Assembly (NCBI GenBank): GCA_037126765.1
Contig: JBBCBC010000012.1
Location: forward strand, 7,812,001-7,876,000
Length of the DNA stretch: 64,000 nt
Source of the DNA: Stenogyne calaminthoides
Taxonomy: Eukaryota; Streptophyta; Magnoliopsida; Lamiales; Lamiaceae
Direction: 5' to 3'
Shown here: positions 47,375 to 59,042 of the stretch, piece by piece
Layout: each line of letters starts with the position of its first letter
Numbering within the stretch: position 1 is the first letter of the stretch
The notes under the pieces: model-generated
The model's database searches: none
What the model was told of the DNA's origin: nothing
What the model saw: the letters and a program-made list of their open reading frames with translations, nothing else
Translations under genes and position numbers: made by a program

Positions 47375-48835
47375 TATAGTCGGTGCAATTAGAGCAATTG
47401 GGCAAAAAGTATTATTGAAAGTTTTTTTTTTTTGACAGATAAAAGTATTATTTAAAGTTTATTGCGCTTTAGTAGAATAGGGGAATATACATACGCGCAA
47501 GAAAATTATTTTGGAAAAAATAATTTATATTGTTGGGACCACAAATGCATAACAAAGTGTGTATTATTGAATCCAAAATTAATATCTCACTTTTTCGATC
47601 AACCCTAAAATGCGTCATGAAACTTATTAGATCAAATTTAAATTTAGTATATGTTGTCATTTCAAGTATATTCGCGTTTAAATTCTTATTATAAGTTAAA
47701 TATCCCTAGTATCTATTGATAGAAATACACTCAAATTGCCCATAAATATTTTTATTTTATTTTATTTTATACTTTCATAACGATTTGGCATGCTGCATGT
47801 ATGCATATATAATTATGTTTTTAAAATTTTAATAGTCCTCGAGTTGAAAACAACGTGAATAACACTTTACATTAATATCTCATTCCATGGCTTGTATCTT
47901 TAATTTACACATGTATGTAGTATAAATCAACCTATGAACCAACTTTATTAATATTTAATTAACAACAGTGTATACCTATTGTCAATTGACTTTAGCAAGG
48001 AACCTTATCAAATTAGCATTAGCATATTCAAAAGCCACTTTTTATTTTATAAACACTAATAAAACTTCGAAAATATCATTCATGTGGTCCTCCAAATTTG
48101 CTGCTCGATCCCCAATATGATTGGACTAAATGCAAAACAAAATAATAATTTTATGTGTCAATTGCATCAAATTATTTGTTGAGCAAATAGGACAGTAATT
48201 AATCAACCACTCGTGAAACTGATTGGTTGGGCGTATCTTTTTCATGATTATAATAATATATGTCGGTTTATTAAATTAATTAATCCCAATAAATTTTGTA
48301 ATATAATTGTTTGAATGTGCAGTGTTAGAATACCGTCCACCCAACCAGTTGATAGCTAGGACAAGTGGATGACAGTGTGCATTACATGAAGATATATGGG
48401 AATTTAATATGATTTGTTGAATTTGCTTGTGTGTTAATTGTTGATTAGCCTATGAATATCTTAATAAACCAGAGTTTCAATAAAGTTTTTATAATGTTGA
48501 TGATGTTTTTGGTGTTACTGTTACCTAATGAAGATTTGATGCACACTCTCGCCCTCTCAAAATATCTACACATAAAATATAAGAGCTTTCTTTTTAAAAA
48601 ATTCCACAACAAAAAAGGATTGCTAAAAGGAGAGTAGAACTTTTCAAAAAATAACTAGAATTATATTAACATCAAAATATCTTTCTAAAAAAGTTTTGGC
48701 TAAAGTTTTTCTAAAGTCAGAAAGTTTAAACACCTCCTATGAGATTCTGAAATTAAATTCAATTTACTTTTCTTGTGTTGTTTTAGAAATAGTAAAGTTT
48801 AATGTATTGTTCAAAAATCTATCAACGTGGTGTTT
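47375..48835. other. AT-rich intergenic DNA, nothing identified
   Basis: Only short chance frames on both strands, poly(A/T) tracts and a (TTTTA)n stretch near 47745-47770. No TIRs, LTRs or coding homology recognised. Confidence 0.5.
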
Positions 48836-48839
48836 GATA

Positions 48840-49700
48840 TGATGCTAGTCTTGTAGGTGAAAGTGCTGAGGAATTATGTGTTTGAGCACATAAAGGTTGC
48901 TGAAAAACCTTGAGTTTTGATTTGTCAAGGAATGTTGATCCAAATGTGACAACCTAGAACAATATTTTCTGAAAATTTGAATTATGATGGTTCCTTAAGT
49001 GATGTTCTTCACCCAGTTTCAAGAATTCTAAAAAGTCATCCAACCAACTCATTGGTGAGTCAACTGTTGGTATTCAAACTAGAAGGAGAATTAGAACAAA
49101 CTCTATGAATGTGTTAAGATCAGTTTTCTGCCATCCTTGTGCTAAATGTAGAATGTTGTCATTCATTCATAGAACTTAAAAATATTGTAGAAGCCTTAAA
49201 AGATAAAGATTGGATCAGTAAATTTTATGAAAATTGAAACATTTTGTTAGGAATGATTATGCACCTTAATTCAAAGACTTGTTGATGCTAATATAATTGG
49301 AACATAGTGAATCTTTAAAAATAAAATTGATGAATCTGTAAACATTGTAAGGAACAAAGCTAGGCTTGTTACATAAGACTACATTAAAGTTGAAGGAATT
49401 GATTTTATAAAACTTTTGTGTTTATTGCTATGATAGAATTTATAAGACTATTGTTAGATATTGTATGTTTCATTAAAATTAAATTACATCAAATGAATAT
49501 CAAGACTGGATTTTTAAGTGACATGCTAATTCAAATGAATCTCACTTGAATATTGTTGAAGAGGATCATCAGATATATTGTCGGAACTTATGATTTGATA
49601 TATTGTGTACTAAGGAAACAAGTAACACTCCTGTTGGCTATGGGGATGCAGGTGGGTTGAGAATTTTGATAATAGGAAGAGCACCAATGAAGACAACGCT
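48840..49700 (+). pseudogene. Fossil copia pol (reverse-transcriptase region), heavily decayed
   Basis: Across all three plus-strand frames, fragments occur in copia order. A GVQTRRRIRTNSMNV-like segment appears near 49070 and EALKDKDWI near 49195. At about 49340-49400 come VRNKARLV and then IKVEGIDFIKLL-type residues, followed by IKLHQMNIKTGFLSDML near 49490. Last is GDAGGLRILIIGRAPMK near 49645. No LTRs or intact frame remain. The order and spacing match the linker-RT-RNase H part of a SIRE-like copia polyprotein. Confidence 0.6.
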
Positions 49701-50354
49701 CTCTTCAAAACATATAGGTTGTGTTTATTTTGAGATTTAAGTGTGTAGAGCAAGTCAATGTTTTAAAATTCAGATATTTAGAATCCTTAATTAATAGTAA
49801 ATGTATGTATTTATTTTGGCATTTGAGTGGGGTAAAATTTAACTTTATGTCAAATCAATGTTTAATAGTGATTGATGTTGTATTATTATATTATATTGAA
49901 AAGAGTAATAAAGTGTATAAAGTATGATGTATTGAGAAAAATAATAATAAATTTTATAGATATTTATAAATGTGAATTGAATGTGAATTTGAAAACCAGA
50001 CACTAAATCCCTATCCCTATGAGAGAGACAGAGAGCGTAAAGTCCTAAATTCATTAGTCTCAAAACAAACACAACCGTAAGTATTAGACACCACTTTTTT
50101 TAGAGATCTTTGTTGAAAAGAAAATTGTGAAATTATAGTATTTGCTCACTGAAAAACAACTTGTTGTATTTTTACAAAAATCCTTGATAATTATGAAATC
50201 TCTTGATTTATTTACTATCTGAGAAATTACTACAGATGTTATTAAGAATTTTTCTAATAAAATTTCAAAATTTATTGTTTTTCTTTGTTAACTAATTCCT
50301 TCTAGTAAATAGCTTAATGATATAACAATTGTAGCTATGTTCATCGAGAAGAAG

Positions 50355-50643
50355 AAGCTGGATGAAATCGTTTGAACATTTACCAAAAAAAGGTTCATCC
50401 TAATTCCTAAGTTCAATTGAACATTTCTAAAAATGGAAAGAAAGCGACTACACATCTATATATTACACATCATGCTATTAATTTTTCCATACAAAAGTCA
50501 ATTCTATCCTTTTTTATTTACACCACATATGATTACTTTACAATTTAACTCTCTCAAAAAACAACTTATACTAATAAACAATTCTCACATTAAACTACGC
50601 GTAAACGGTAAATGTTCAAACGATTCCGGGACGGAGGGAGTAA
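50355..50643. mobile_element. Stowaway-like MITE, left end degraded
   Basis: The right end GGGACGGAGGGAGTA is a canonical Stowaway end. Just inside it, the complement of AATGTTCAAACGATTC matches GAAATCGTTTGAACATTTACC at 50362-50385, giving the left arm. The left terminal CTCCCTCC is not recognisable. Confidence 0.6.
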
Positions 50644-50994
50644 TAAGTAAAAGTGTACACCAAAGTTCAAAATCAAATTTCTATTATTTTCGCCTGGAAC
50701 TTATACTTTGATTGCATTCATCAAAGTTGACTCTTTATTAAACTGAGATTCAAGGTAAACAATAAAATACTTATAATCAAAGTAATCCTTGAATGGAAGG
50801 TGGTCCTGTTTCGATGTTTCCATTAAGGATGGTAGGTCTTTTCTTTAATAATAGTTTATATCATGTTTTTATCTTTTCCTTTGAGTACTACAGCCCACAG
50901 ATAGCAACCCCTTTGAATAAGCAGAAATCAATCTCTCTTAACCCCACTACTAACCTATTAGTGTTATATTAGACTCAGTCAGCTCTTACCTCAT

Positions 50995-51090
50995 CACTCC
51001 TTTATATAATTCTTCAATCAGTTATGTCCAACCACAACAATTTTTGCACCTTTAAACAACACAACAAATAACATTCAAAACCTGCCATGG
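50995..51090 (+). promoter_or_regulatory. TATA box and strong-context ATG of host gene 2
   Basis: TTTATATAAT at 51001-51010 would place a start site near 51035. The first ATG (51087-51089) has the strong context GCCATGGA but opens only 12 codons before a stop. The conserved reading frame is one base off from it. Confidence 0.45.
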
Positions 51091-51171
51091 AAACGGGAGA
51101 AGTGAAAACACTACTTTATATTTAAGGAAGAAAATCAAGGCCATAAAGACGAGTAATACCCTACGAAAGAG

Positions 51172-53647
51172 AATGACCAACGACATTTTCGTTCCCAGCT
51201 CTGATAATCTGCTGGAAACATCAATGCAAGAGTTTTCCATTTCTCGAGAAACTTTCAAGTACTATCTCCAAGCTCTCTCATTTACTATATATTTGCAGGG
51301 TTCTGTTAAGTATTTTATTATCTAAACAAAGTTAGACCTAACGTTTGATATTTCTGCTTCTTTTTTCCTTTCCTACCTACAAAAGACTGTTTGTAGGAAC
51401 TTGGAATCTTGGAGGCATTCCAGCACCAAATAACCTTAACCTCAACGAGTTGCTCGACACTCAAAACACCATGGCAGATATATATGTATTAGGTAATCTT
51501 CAACTTTTGTGAATAACATGTATAGCACACAAGTACAAGTAATCATAAGTTCATAACTTCTGTGTCAATCATATGCATACAATTCATTTGCAGGTTTCAG
51601 GAAATTGTGCCTCTAAATGCTGGAAATATATTGGTGCCAGAAAATAGTAGTATTTCAATGAAATGGAATTCTTTAATCAGGTCAGCTCTCAACAAGAGAA
51701 CAATAACACAAGATACAGTACACAAAACAGAAGCTGGAGAGATGCAAAGAATTTATCCTTTGAAGACAAACTATTCCATCAACTCAGAAGCTCCAGATTA
51801 CGAATGCATAATAAGTAAACAAATGGTAGGAATATATATTACCATTTGGGTTCGATCAGAGCTACATCGTTATATTAGTTATCCGAGCGTCTCATGCGTA
51901 GGTTGTGGCATCTTGGGGAGGCTGGGAAATAAGGTAATACATATAATGTTAATCATGCGCACATATAACATATTATTACATTATTCCATAGAAAAATGAA
52001 GGAAAAATATCAATTTAGGGCCTAAAAAATCTTTTTCATGTTGATTTAGGACCTAAAACGTCAATCTGGAGCCTGAAAGATAGAAACTATTGATTTAGAA
52101 CTCAGAAATATTAAGACCATGTTTGGCATTTTATAATTTATATCCTTATTTATATAAATTATTTTTCATTCTTACTTTCTATGGGAATTGTGATTTATAA
52201 ACCTATTGTTGGATAGCTAAGAAATATGAGATGTCAAACATGGTCTTAAAATGTGTGAGTTCTTAATTTATTTCTATCTTTTAGGGCCCCGATTGATAGT
52301 TTTCTATTTTTCAGATCCTGAATCGATAAGAAAATCCTTTTAAGTCCCAAATTGGTAGTTTGACTAACTTTCAGTTGATTAAACTCATTCACCTATTCTT
52401 GATGGAAAGTGTCCTACATGATTTTCAATATTTCCTTCCATTGTGTTACTAATGGACGCATAACTGAACATCAACTTTACCAGGATATAAGAAATTAACT
52501 ACAAAATCTATATTTAATTACAGGGTTCAGTCTCCATCAGATTTTGCTTGCATGAAACAAGCTTTTGTTTTGTGTGTAGTCATTTAGCTTCAGGAGGTAA
52601 AGAAGGCGATGAAAGACGCAGAAATACAGATGTAGAGAATATATTGGCACGCACCTTATTTGTTGATGAACCCCTCCAGCGTTTGCCTAGAAAAATCCTA
52701 CACCATGAGTATGTATATCGTATGAATTGCTACAATCTTAAAATAGTTTATGCTGTCTATTTTCATAATTTTATGTAATATTCCATATAATGTTCATAAG
52801 GGAAATATACTCAATCATTATTAAACAATGTTTCCAACTTAAATAATTCAGATAATCAACTATTTCAGAACAATATTTTGTACCAGTTTTGGATTCAATA
52901 TGGGTATCTCCTAACACTACATAGTTCTTTTTGTTTACTACATAGCCGGGTGATTTGGTTAGGCGACTTAAATTACAGGATTTACCTGCCTATGGCTACA
53001 ACAAGATCCTTGGTGAAGTATAAAGAGTGGAGCATATTGTTAGAAAATGATCAGGTAATGGAAATAGGAATATAGTTCAATATAATTAAAATAAACTACT
53101 TTCACATCAAAATCCTAATAGTTCAATTTGAAATAAAGCTGAAAACGGAGATGAGCAAAGGCCGTATTTTTGAGGATTGGAAGGAAAAAGAAATTAAGTT
53201 TCCACCTACATATAAATACAATCAAAACTCAGATGAATATTATGGGTCCAATCACAAAATTAAAGCAAAGAGAGAGCGAGCTCCTGCATGGTGAGTAACT
53301 TTTGCCCTTTAATTCCATTCATCTACTTCAATATGAGTGAATTAAGTGACAAGTATCAGAATTCCATCTCATATATGATACCATGTAAAGATTTCATCTC
53401 ATCTTAAAGCTGAAACTTATAGAGAGGAGTGAAATCAATTCATTTATATTAATTCCCTAACAATAGAAAGACAACGTTCTGTAGGTGTGACCGGATAATT
53501 TGGTTTGGAGAAGGATTGAAACAGATCCAGTACAACAGAGTTGAATCAAGATTATCTGATCATAGACCTGTTCGTGCAATATTCACTGCATATGTCGAGG
53601 TATCTCGACACTCAAAAAAGCCAGGCATCAGCATCTTGTCAAACTGA
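51172..53647 (+). CDS. Type I inositol polyphosphate 5-phosphatase, with an apparent frameshift at an exon junction
   Basis: Removes the 5-phosphate of soluble inositol phosphates and/or phosphoinositides. Exons: up to 51258, 51386-51492, 51594-51933, 52524-52708, 52946-53054, 53139-53290, 53485-53647. Motifs in order: FVGTWNLGG, QEIVPLNAGN, SVSCVGCGILGRLGNKGSVSIRF, CSHLASGGKEGDERRRN, VIWLGDLNYRI, RAPAWCDRIIW, RLSDHRPV, all with catalytic residues. The ADIYVLG/FQEIV junction is one base short: the glycine codon and Phe-Gln need GGTTTTCAG, and GGTTTCAG is present, so a T-run seems shortened. An in-frame alternative exists (donor 51486, acceptor 51600) but deletes VLGFQ. The frame is open upstream to 51056 without an ATG; 51172 is the first in-frame ATG. 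It may be a real gene with a sequence error, or a young pseudogene. Introns 3 and 6 carry a MITE and a TRIM LTR. Confidence 0.82.
52009..52363. mobile_element. Long-TIR MITE in intron 3 of the 5-phosphatase gene
   Basis: The left arm (ATCAATTTAGGGCCTAAAAA...) and the complement of the right arm (ACCAATTTGGGACTTAAAAG...) align for about 130 bp. They extend into an inner pair TAAGACCATGTTTG(G/A)CAT at about 52131 and 52234-52253. That inner pair may be a second, nested MITE. No coding capacity. Confidence 0.72.
53385..53463 (-). mobile_element. Solo TRIM-like LTR in intron 6 of the 5-phosphatase gene
   Basis: Matches the terminal repeats of the array at 54455-54982 (TTTCATCTCATCT-AAAGCT...GAAATCAATTCATTTATATTAATTCCCTAACA). 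The preceding GATACCATG is a remnant of the primer-binding site. It lies 22 bp upstream of the last exon. Confidence 0.72.
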
Positions 53648-53751
53648 ATTCTTAACTAGTCATGTGCAATTTGAATGCTTAATCCTATATTTTTGGAGTA
53701 AGTTTCTTGTACACCAATTGTATGGTCAACTGTTCACAACTCATACTTTTC

Positions 53752-53875
53752 AGTGAAAACAACTAATATCGTTCAGTTAAAACAACTATTACTGACCAAC
53801 TAATATTGTTCAGTGAAAACAATAAATACCATTTGGAAATGCACTTGAGTTGAACGGTGCACACGGTGCATAGAC
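53752..53875 (+). repeat. Microrepeat cluster rich in AACAACTAATA, copy 2 (3' of the 5-phosphatase gene)
   Basis: TTTTCAGTGAAAACAACTAATA units ending AATACCATTTGGAAATGCACTTGAG, as in copy 1. Starts about 105 bp after the stop codon. 53880-54450 shows nothing else recognisable. Confidence 0.7.
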
Positions 53876-54454
53876 TGTCATATCTTTGAGTTACCCAGCC
53901 AATATATATTGACAAACAACATAAAATTATGCATTCACTTAAATATATACGACATGCTTCGAGTCACTGGGAAATTTTAAATAGGCTAGTAGTCTGGTGA
54001 ACACTACAACACACTCAACAAAACCAATACGTAAATCAGTCAACTGTAGACTCACTCTATTAGTACACTGCTAAGAAAAGTGGTCCAAATCCAAAGAAAA
54101 GCATTACTGGGATGATTGAAGGCACCAGGTCAAGAAACACAAGGATTTCATTAGTCTTAAATATACCTTATTAATAAGGTTATCATACACATGATCCTAT
54201 CTCAGTTTCCTCACTTGTTCTAGCATTCAATTGGATATTTATCCTATCAAATATTCAACTGCATCATGGCCCAGGAGCACCTGAGATAATCCATATATTT
54301 ATAATGTAATAGGTGATATATTATCTCTCCCGAAGGACATTTACATATGCAGAAAAGGAACTATGTAATAAAATATCATGCATGAATCCATGATACAACA
54401 TCAACAGATAAAGCCTTTATCTCATTATGCCTGATATCTCATTAAATTGCTATT

Positions 54455-54982
54455 GAAAGAATTCCATGTGATCTAAAAGCTTTACCTTGTAGAGAGGTGT
54501 GAAATCAATCTATTTATATTAATTCCCAAAGACTCCCCCGCACACTAGTGGGTTGGATTCTCGACTCTACCCTTTAGGAAGGAGGCCCATCGAGTGAACA
54601 ATTTAATGTGGTGGAGTTGCTTTCTGTGGGATTTAGACCCAGGATGTGGGTTGAGCCGAAGGCTGAAGGCTCTGATACCATAAAAGAATTTCATCTCATC
54701 TAAAAGCTCGAACTTGTAGAGATGTGTGGAATCAATTCATTTATATTAATTCTCTAACACTCCCCCATACTAGTGCGTTGGATTCTCGACTCTACCCTCT
54801 GGATAGGAGGCTCATCGAGTGGACAATTTTGATATGAATGGAGTTGCTTTCTGTGGAGTTTGAACCCAAGATGCGGGCGTGAGTCAAAGGCTCTAATACC
54901 ATGAAAGAATTTCATCTCATCTGAAATCAAAGAATTGGTAGAGAGGTGTGGAATCAATTCATTTATGTTAATTCCTTGACAG
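54455..54982 (-). mobile_element. TRIM-like tandem array: three short LTRs and two internal domains
   Basis: Minus strand: LTRs of about 78 bp at 54902-54982, 54681-54759 and 54455-54531, each starting near TGTTAGAGAATTAATATAAA. The first two are followed by a PBS for initiator tRNA-Met (TGGTATCAGAGCC, complement of 54668-54680; degraded TGGTATTAGAGCC, complement of 54889-54901). Internal domains of about 140 bp have no coding capacity and end in a GGGGGAG polypurine tract. Very short LTRs plus PBS and PPT define a terminal-repeat retrotransposon in miniature. Three LTRs sharing two interiors is a tandem array. Confidence 0.75.
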
Positions 54983-55520
54983 ATATGTTTCACTTGGACC
55001 TTTTTTCTACACAAGTTGCATTTGAAATAAAGATAATATATATGGAAAAAAGATAGAGCACATAAAGAAATTACAACAGCAGTTATGGCCAGAAAAAAGT
55101 ATATTGCATGTCAACGTGCATAGGAAAGTATATATTAATATAGAAGAAGCAACCACCAGCATGAAATGTCTGCAAAGGGTCAGAGAGTACACCAAAAGAA
55201 AAAAAAAAAAACTGGAAAGGCTAGTGTAGTTTTATGTTAAATTACGTTTGAGATCAGATAGTAAGAAATGATGATTATTGACTACGAGCTTGGACCTCCA
55301 AGAATGTTGTGTTAGATTGTCAAATAGTTTACTCTTACAAAGTATTACACAACTTTTTTAAGAATCTCCACTCAGAATGCATTTCTTTGGTACATTAGTG
55401 TCCTGCTCAATACTATTTTACATGGTTTTACGACAACTTATGTTGACATTGCATTGAGCTGGATTTATGTTAAATTACATTTGAACTAAAATTATACGAA
55501 ACTGTTAATGATGCATATGC
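54983..55520. other. Intergenic DNA between the TRIM array and NAA40
   Basis: AT-rich, with TTTATGTTAAATTACRTTTGA occurring twice (about 55230 and 55466). Probably includes the 3' UTR of NAA40 at its right end. No gene seen. Confidence 0.4.
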
Positions 55521-58500
55521 TTAACACACCTCCAACTCAAAGACTGCTTGAGCTTCATGGTCAAATGTTTTACAAAGAATCTCATAGCTTTTCTCTAGTC
55601 CCAACTGCATAAGGAATGTAAAGATGAACATAAATAAATTTGAAGACTCCAAGATGAGCCTCAACCCGGGGAAGATGAAGAGAAAAGTGTTGTCATTAAG
55701 TGTTCTTACCAATGGATCAACTCTCGAAGGTGAAATTGAAGAAATTGTGTATCTGCAAAGAGATAAAAATTCAATAAAAAATAGTTGAGCAACCATGCAA
55801 AGTATATCACCAAAAACTATAGAAGAATTGCAAGAATAGAGTCATGAAACGGATCAAGCAGTATCTGTATTATATTCTAATATGTTTATTTTATTTCGTT
55901 CATGATGTTGTAGTGTACATTACAAATAAAAGCTGAAAAACAAGTTCAGTCGAGACACATCTCCTGAATCAACCAAATATTAATCATTTCCTCTATATCA
56001 CTACAAAACACCAAAAACATATCCAAACTTTCTCCGAGTCTTTCTCTCACTTAATGTTTAATACACGAAGGCATAAAGAGGTTAAAAGGAATGTTTTATA
56101 CTCTTTTACAAAATATAGCTAAACTCAGGTCTAAAAGAATCTTGACTGATTGTTAATCTAAATGCACCAAAACTAAAATATGCTGCTGACTAAAATCCTT
56201 CTTTCAATTAATGTTGGACAAGAAAGATATCTAGTTTCCAAAAGAGTAGCAAAGTGGCATCTCTTGTCATCAATAAGTATAGACAGGCAGCAATATAGTG
56301 TTTACCATCTCATGCTGATGGTTTTAGATATAGTATAAACATAAGGGGAAAAACTTAAATTCATTCCAGAAAGTTTTTTTTGTAGAGGAATCACAAATCT
56401 TAAGGATACAAAAGTTTTTGTTAACCAATTTCACAAATTAAAAAAACAAACAAACTGACCCCTTTTTTTAGAACTCGGTACCAGCCCAAGGATCGACTAA
56501 TTCGGGGGACCATAACCCACCATCCACTAGCGTGGGCTCCATTTGAAGCCAGAACAAAGCTCCCAAATTGACCATTTAAATTATAAAAAGATGTAATTGA
56601 CATAACTACCTACCCAAGTTTATGGACATAGAAGTCCATTGCTAACAGGTTTGCTTTTTGAACAGTTAGCACCACAGCACCCATTCTATTCTGAAATAAT
56701 TGCATGATAAATAAAATTAGTTTTTTTCTGAAAAGGAAAACCTCACTGTTATGACAAATTGCATTATATAGGACATGATAGTGAAATCAATGAAGAGAGC
56801 ATCCAAAAATGCCAGCATAAAGGTTCAGTACAAGTACAGACATCACTGGTGTCATTCATCGGATAGTGCGAATATAAATTTTTGTCACATGAATTCCTTA
56901 TTTTCTCTGTGGTTATTCTACTCCCTCCACCCAAGTTTAATGTTCTCTCTTTCTCATAAACAATACCCCACAACACTTTATCTTTATCCTCCAACCATCT
57001 CCTTAATTACTCAAATTGCCTTTGTGACTTTATTCATGAACAAGCAATTTATTCATAAATGGATCCCACAATACCTCACAACACGCTGTACTTTTAACCC
57101 CACATATTTACAAAAAAATTATAGACTTAAAATTTAGACAATTTTACCCATAATCAATCTTTATCTCTCCAATCTTCTCTCTCCTCTATTATTTCCCCTC
57201 TCCTTCCTTTCCTTGTAAATTAATACTACTTGCTAAACATTTCCTTAATTGAAAAATTATTAGAGATTTTTGGGTGGGGGTAAACTCAAAACTGGGAAGA
57301 AAGGGGGCAAAAATATATTAAAAGACAAATAATTTCGAACAAACTTTAGAGTCTAAAAAGACATTTCTTGCAAAACGGAGGGAGTATTCATAAACAATCA
57401 TTTTTTCTTAAAACATGTTCCAAAAGAATTGGGAACACTAAAAATGGACAGAGGGGTATTTGATATGAAATATGTTAAGCAGACATGGACATAGGAATAT
57501 AAGACTGCACCTGGCTAGCAATGAGCTCGATTGACTGCATTAAGAATTTTCCTATTCCATTTCCTTGAACATGAGACTCAAGCTGTAATTCATAAACATA
57601 GACCACAGGAACTTCTTCCTCCAAAATGAACCGGTAATGTAGAAAACCAACAAGAGGGCCCTTACAACTGCATTTTCTCCCGTCTTTTGTTTCTAACACT
57701 TCATCGCCATCTTCAACCGAGATTTCAACCACAAATATATAACGAGCTTCTGTTGCAACCATTTCCCGGCTCTTTATCTTTTCTTCATCAGGCCACTCAG
57801 GTCCATAAGGTACCTCCATATTTAACTTAAGAAGAAAATATGTATCAAAGTTGTCAATGAAATAAAAAAACATATTATGTTATATGTGTTTGAGAAATAC
57901 AACAAGAAACTATTACATGGGATTAGTGTTACCTTAAGAAGGTTCTTTATGTATTCTTTGGTATGACCTGTTAAGCTTGTCGCCTCGTCCCGACTCCAAA
58001 TGTATATACAAGCCTAGTGACAAGTTAGATCGCCTTGAGATATGTAAAGACGAATGTACCTAATGCATAAGGCACATACTTCTATGCAAGTTGTATCATG
58101 CAACGCTAGTGTGTTTTTAAGTGGTATTAATTGTTATACTTAAAGGTATTAGTTAGTCAGTATTAGTTGTTTTAACTAAACAGTATTAATTATTTTCATT
58201 GAAAAATATTAGTTGTGCCTCATTTGTATAGTGCCATCCAAGTGCTGCTATTCAATGAATAAAGGGGAGGGACACGAGATAGAAAGAGAGTACGATTTAC
58301 AAGAGCATGTCTTCATAAATCAGTGCCAGTGTGCCACACATCAATAAAAATACAACATATAAGCAAAGCTATAGTAATCCAATAATTTCTTTAGGATTTA
58401 TGGTTTACTATCAAATTAAAAACCAAATTTCAATTTTCAATTCCTACGCAGCAACATACATGAAAACCATTAAATTTTCAAACAAAAACTATATATGCGC

Positions 58501-58979
58501 TTAAAAGAAGAGGAAAGAAATCTGAGCTACAGAGAATTCCATAAACCCCAAAATTGACACGATTCAGAGCTTTCATATGACAAATTAATGGCCAAAACAA
58601 GAACAGACACACAATAGCATGCAATTTGAACTTCATAATTGATTATAATACCAAGAAGATCAATATAAAGAGAAAAACGTGAGCAGCAGATAAACCGTTT
58701 CTTCGGTAGTGACGAAAATGGGGGAAACTAGAGAGATGGTCTTTCACCGAAGAAGCAGCTTTGATCATGTTTTCAACTGCTTTCTTCTTTTCCAGTATCT
58801 GCCCTTCAATCAGATCGTAACACAGATATTAAAAACAGATAATGCTCGTTTTTTCAACCCAGTAAACTATCCTAGCATGAATAATCGAAGATAAAATCAT
58901 GGATTACATCTGCTGATCTATATACCTCTTTCCTCGTCTTCTTTGTTTCCCTCTCCCAACTTTTTCCTTCGGACTCCAT
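55521..58979 (-). CDS. NAA40: N-alpha-acetyltransferase 40 (NatD, histone H4/H2A N-terminal acetyltransferase)
   Basis: GNAT-family enzyme that acetylates the N-terminal Ser of histones H4 and H2A. Minus-strand exons: 58926-58979, 58679-58798, 57933-58013, 57511-57825, 56614-56690, 55710-55752, 55521-55604. The introns are GT-AG and the phases join to 257 codons plus stop. N-terminal MESEGKSWERETKKTRKE, then ILEKKKAVENMIKAASSVKDHL and FRHYRRNGLS. Exon 4 has the core: GPLVGFLHYRF, VVYVYELQLES (Tyr161, Tyr163, Glu164) and the acetyl-CoA loop QGNGIGKF (172-179). Exon 5 has VVLTVQKANLLAMDFYVHKL, and the end is SISPSRVDP then KSYEILCKTF. Exon 3 is open in the joined frame, but its first half resembles the family in another frame (LESGRGDKL), so a compensated shift or a wrong boundary is possible. 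Intron 4 holds a Stowaway MITE. Confidence 0.9.
56929..57386. mobile_element. Stowaway-like MITE in intron 4 of NAA40
   Basis: Element 56931-57384 between TA duplications. CTCCCTCCACCCAAG on the left and CGGAGGGAG on the right are the Tc1/mariner Stowaway ends. 454 bp, no coding capacity. Confidence 0.85.
58120..58245 (-). repeat. Microrepeat cluster, copy 3, inverted (intron 2 of NAA40)
   Basis: GTATTAGTTGTTTTAACTAAACAGTATTA and flanking units are the complement of the AACAACTAATA clusters at 34640 and 53752. Confidence 0.6.
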
Positions 58980-59042
58980 TGCTGAACTGATGTGCAATTT
59001 TTTTCCTTTTCCCTCGCACGTTTTACAAGTCTTCTATTTAGT

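Noticed and set aside
50433..50711. 92-aa protein upstream of the 5-phosphatase
   Set aside because: Lies largely within a Stowaway-like MITE and has low-complexity composition.
51562..51999. 145-aa stand-alone gene
   Set aside because: It is exon 3 of the 5-phosphatase plus intron read-through on both ends.
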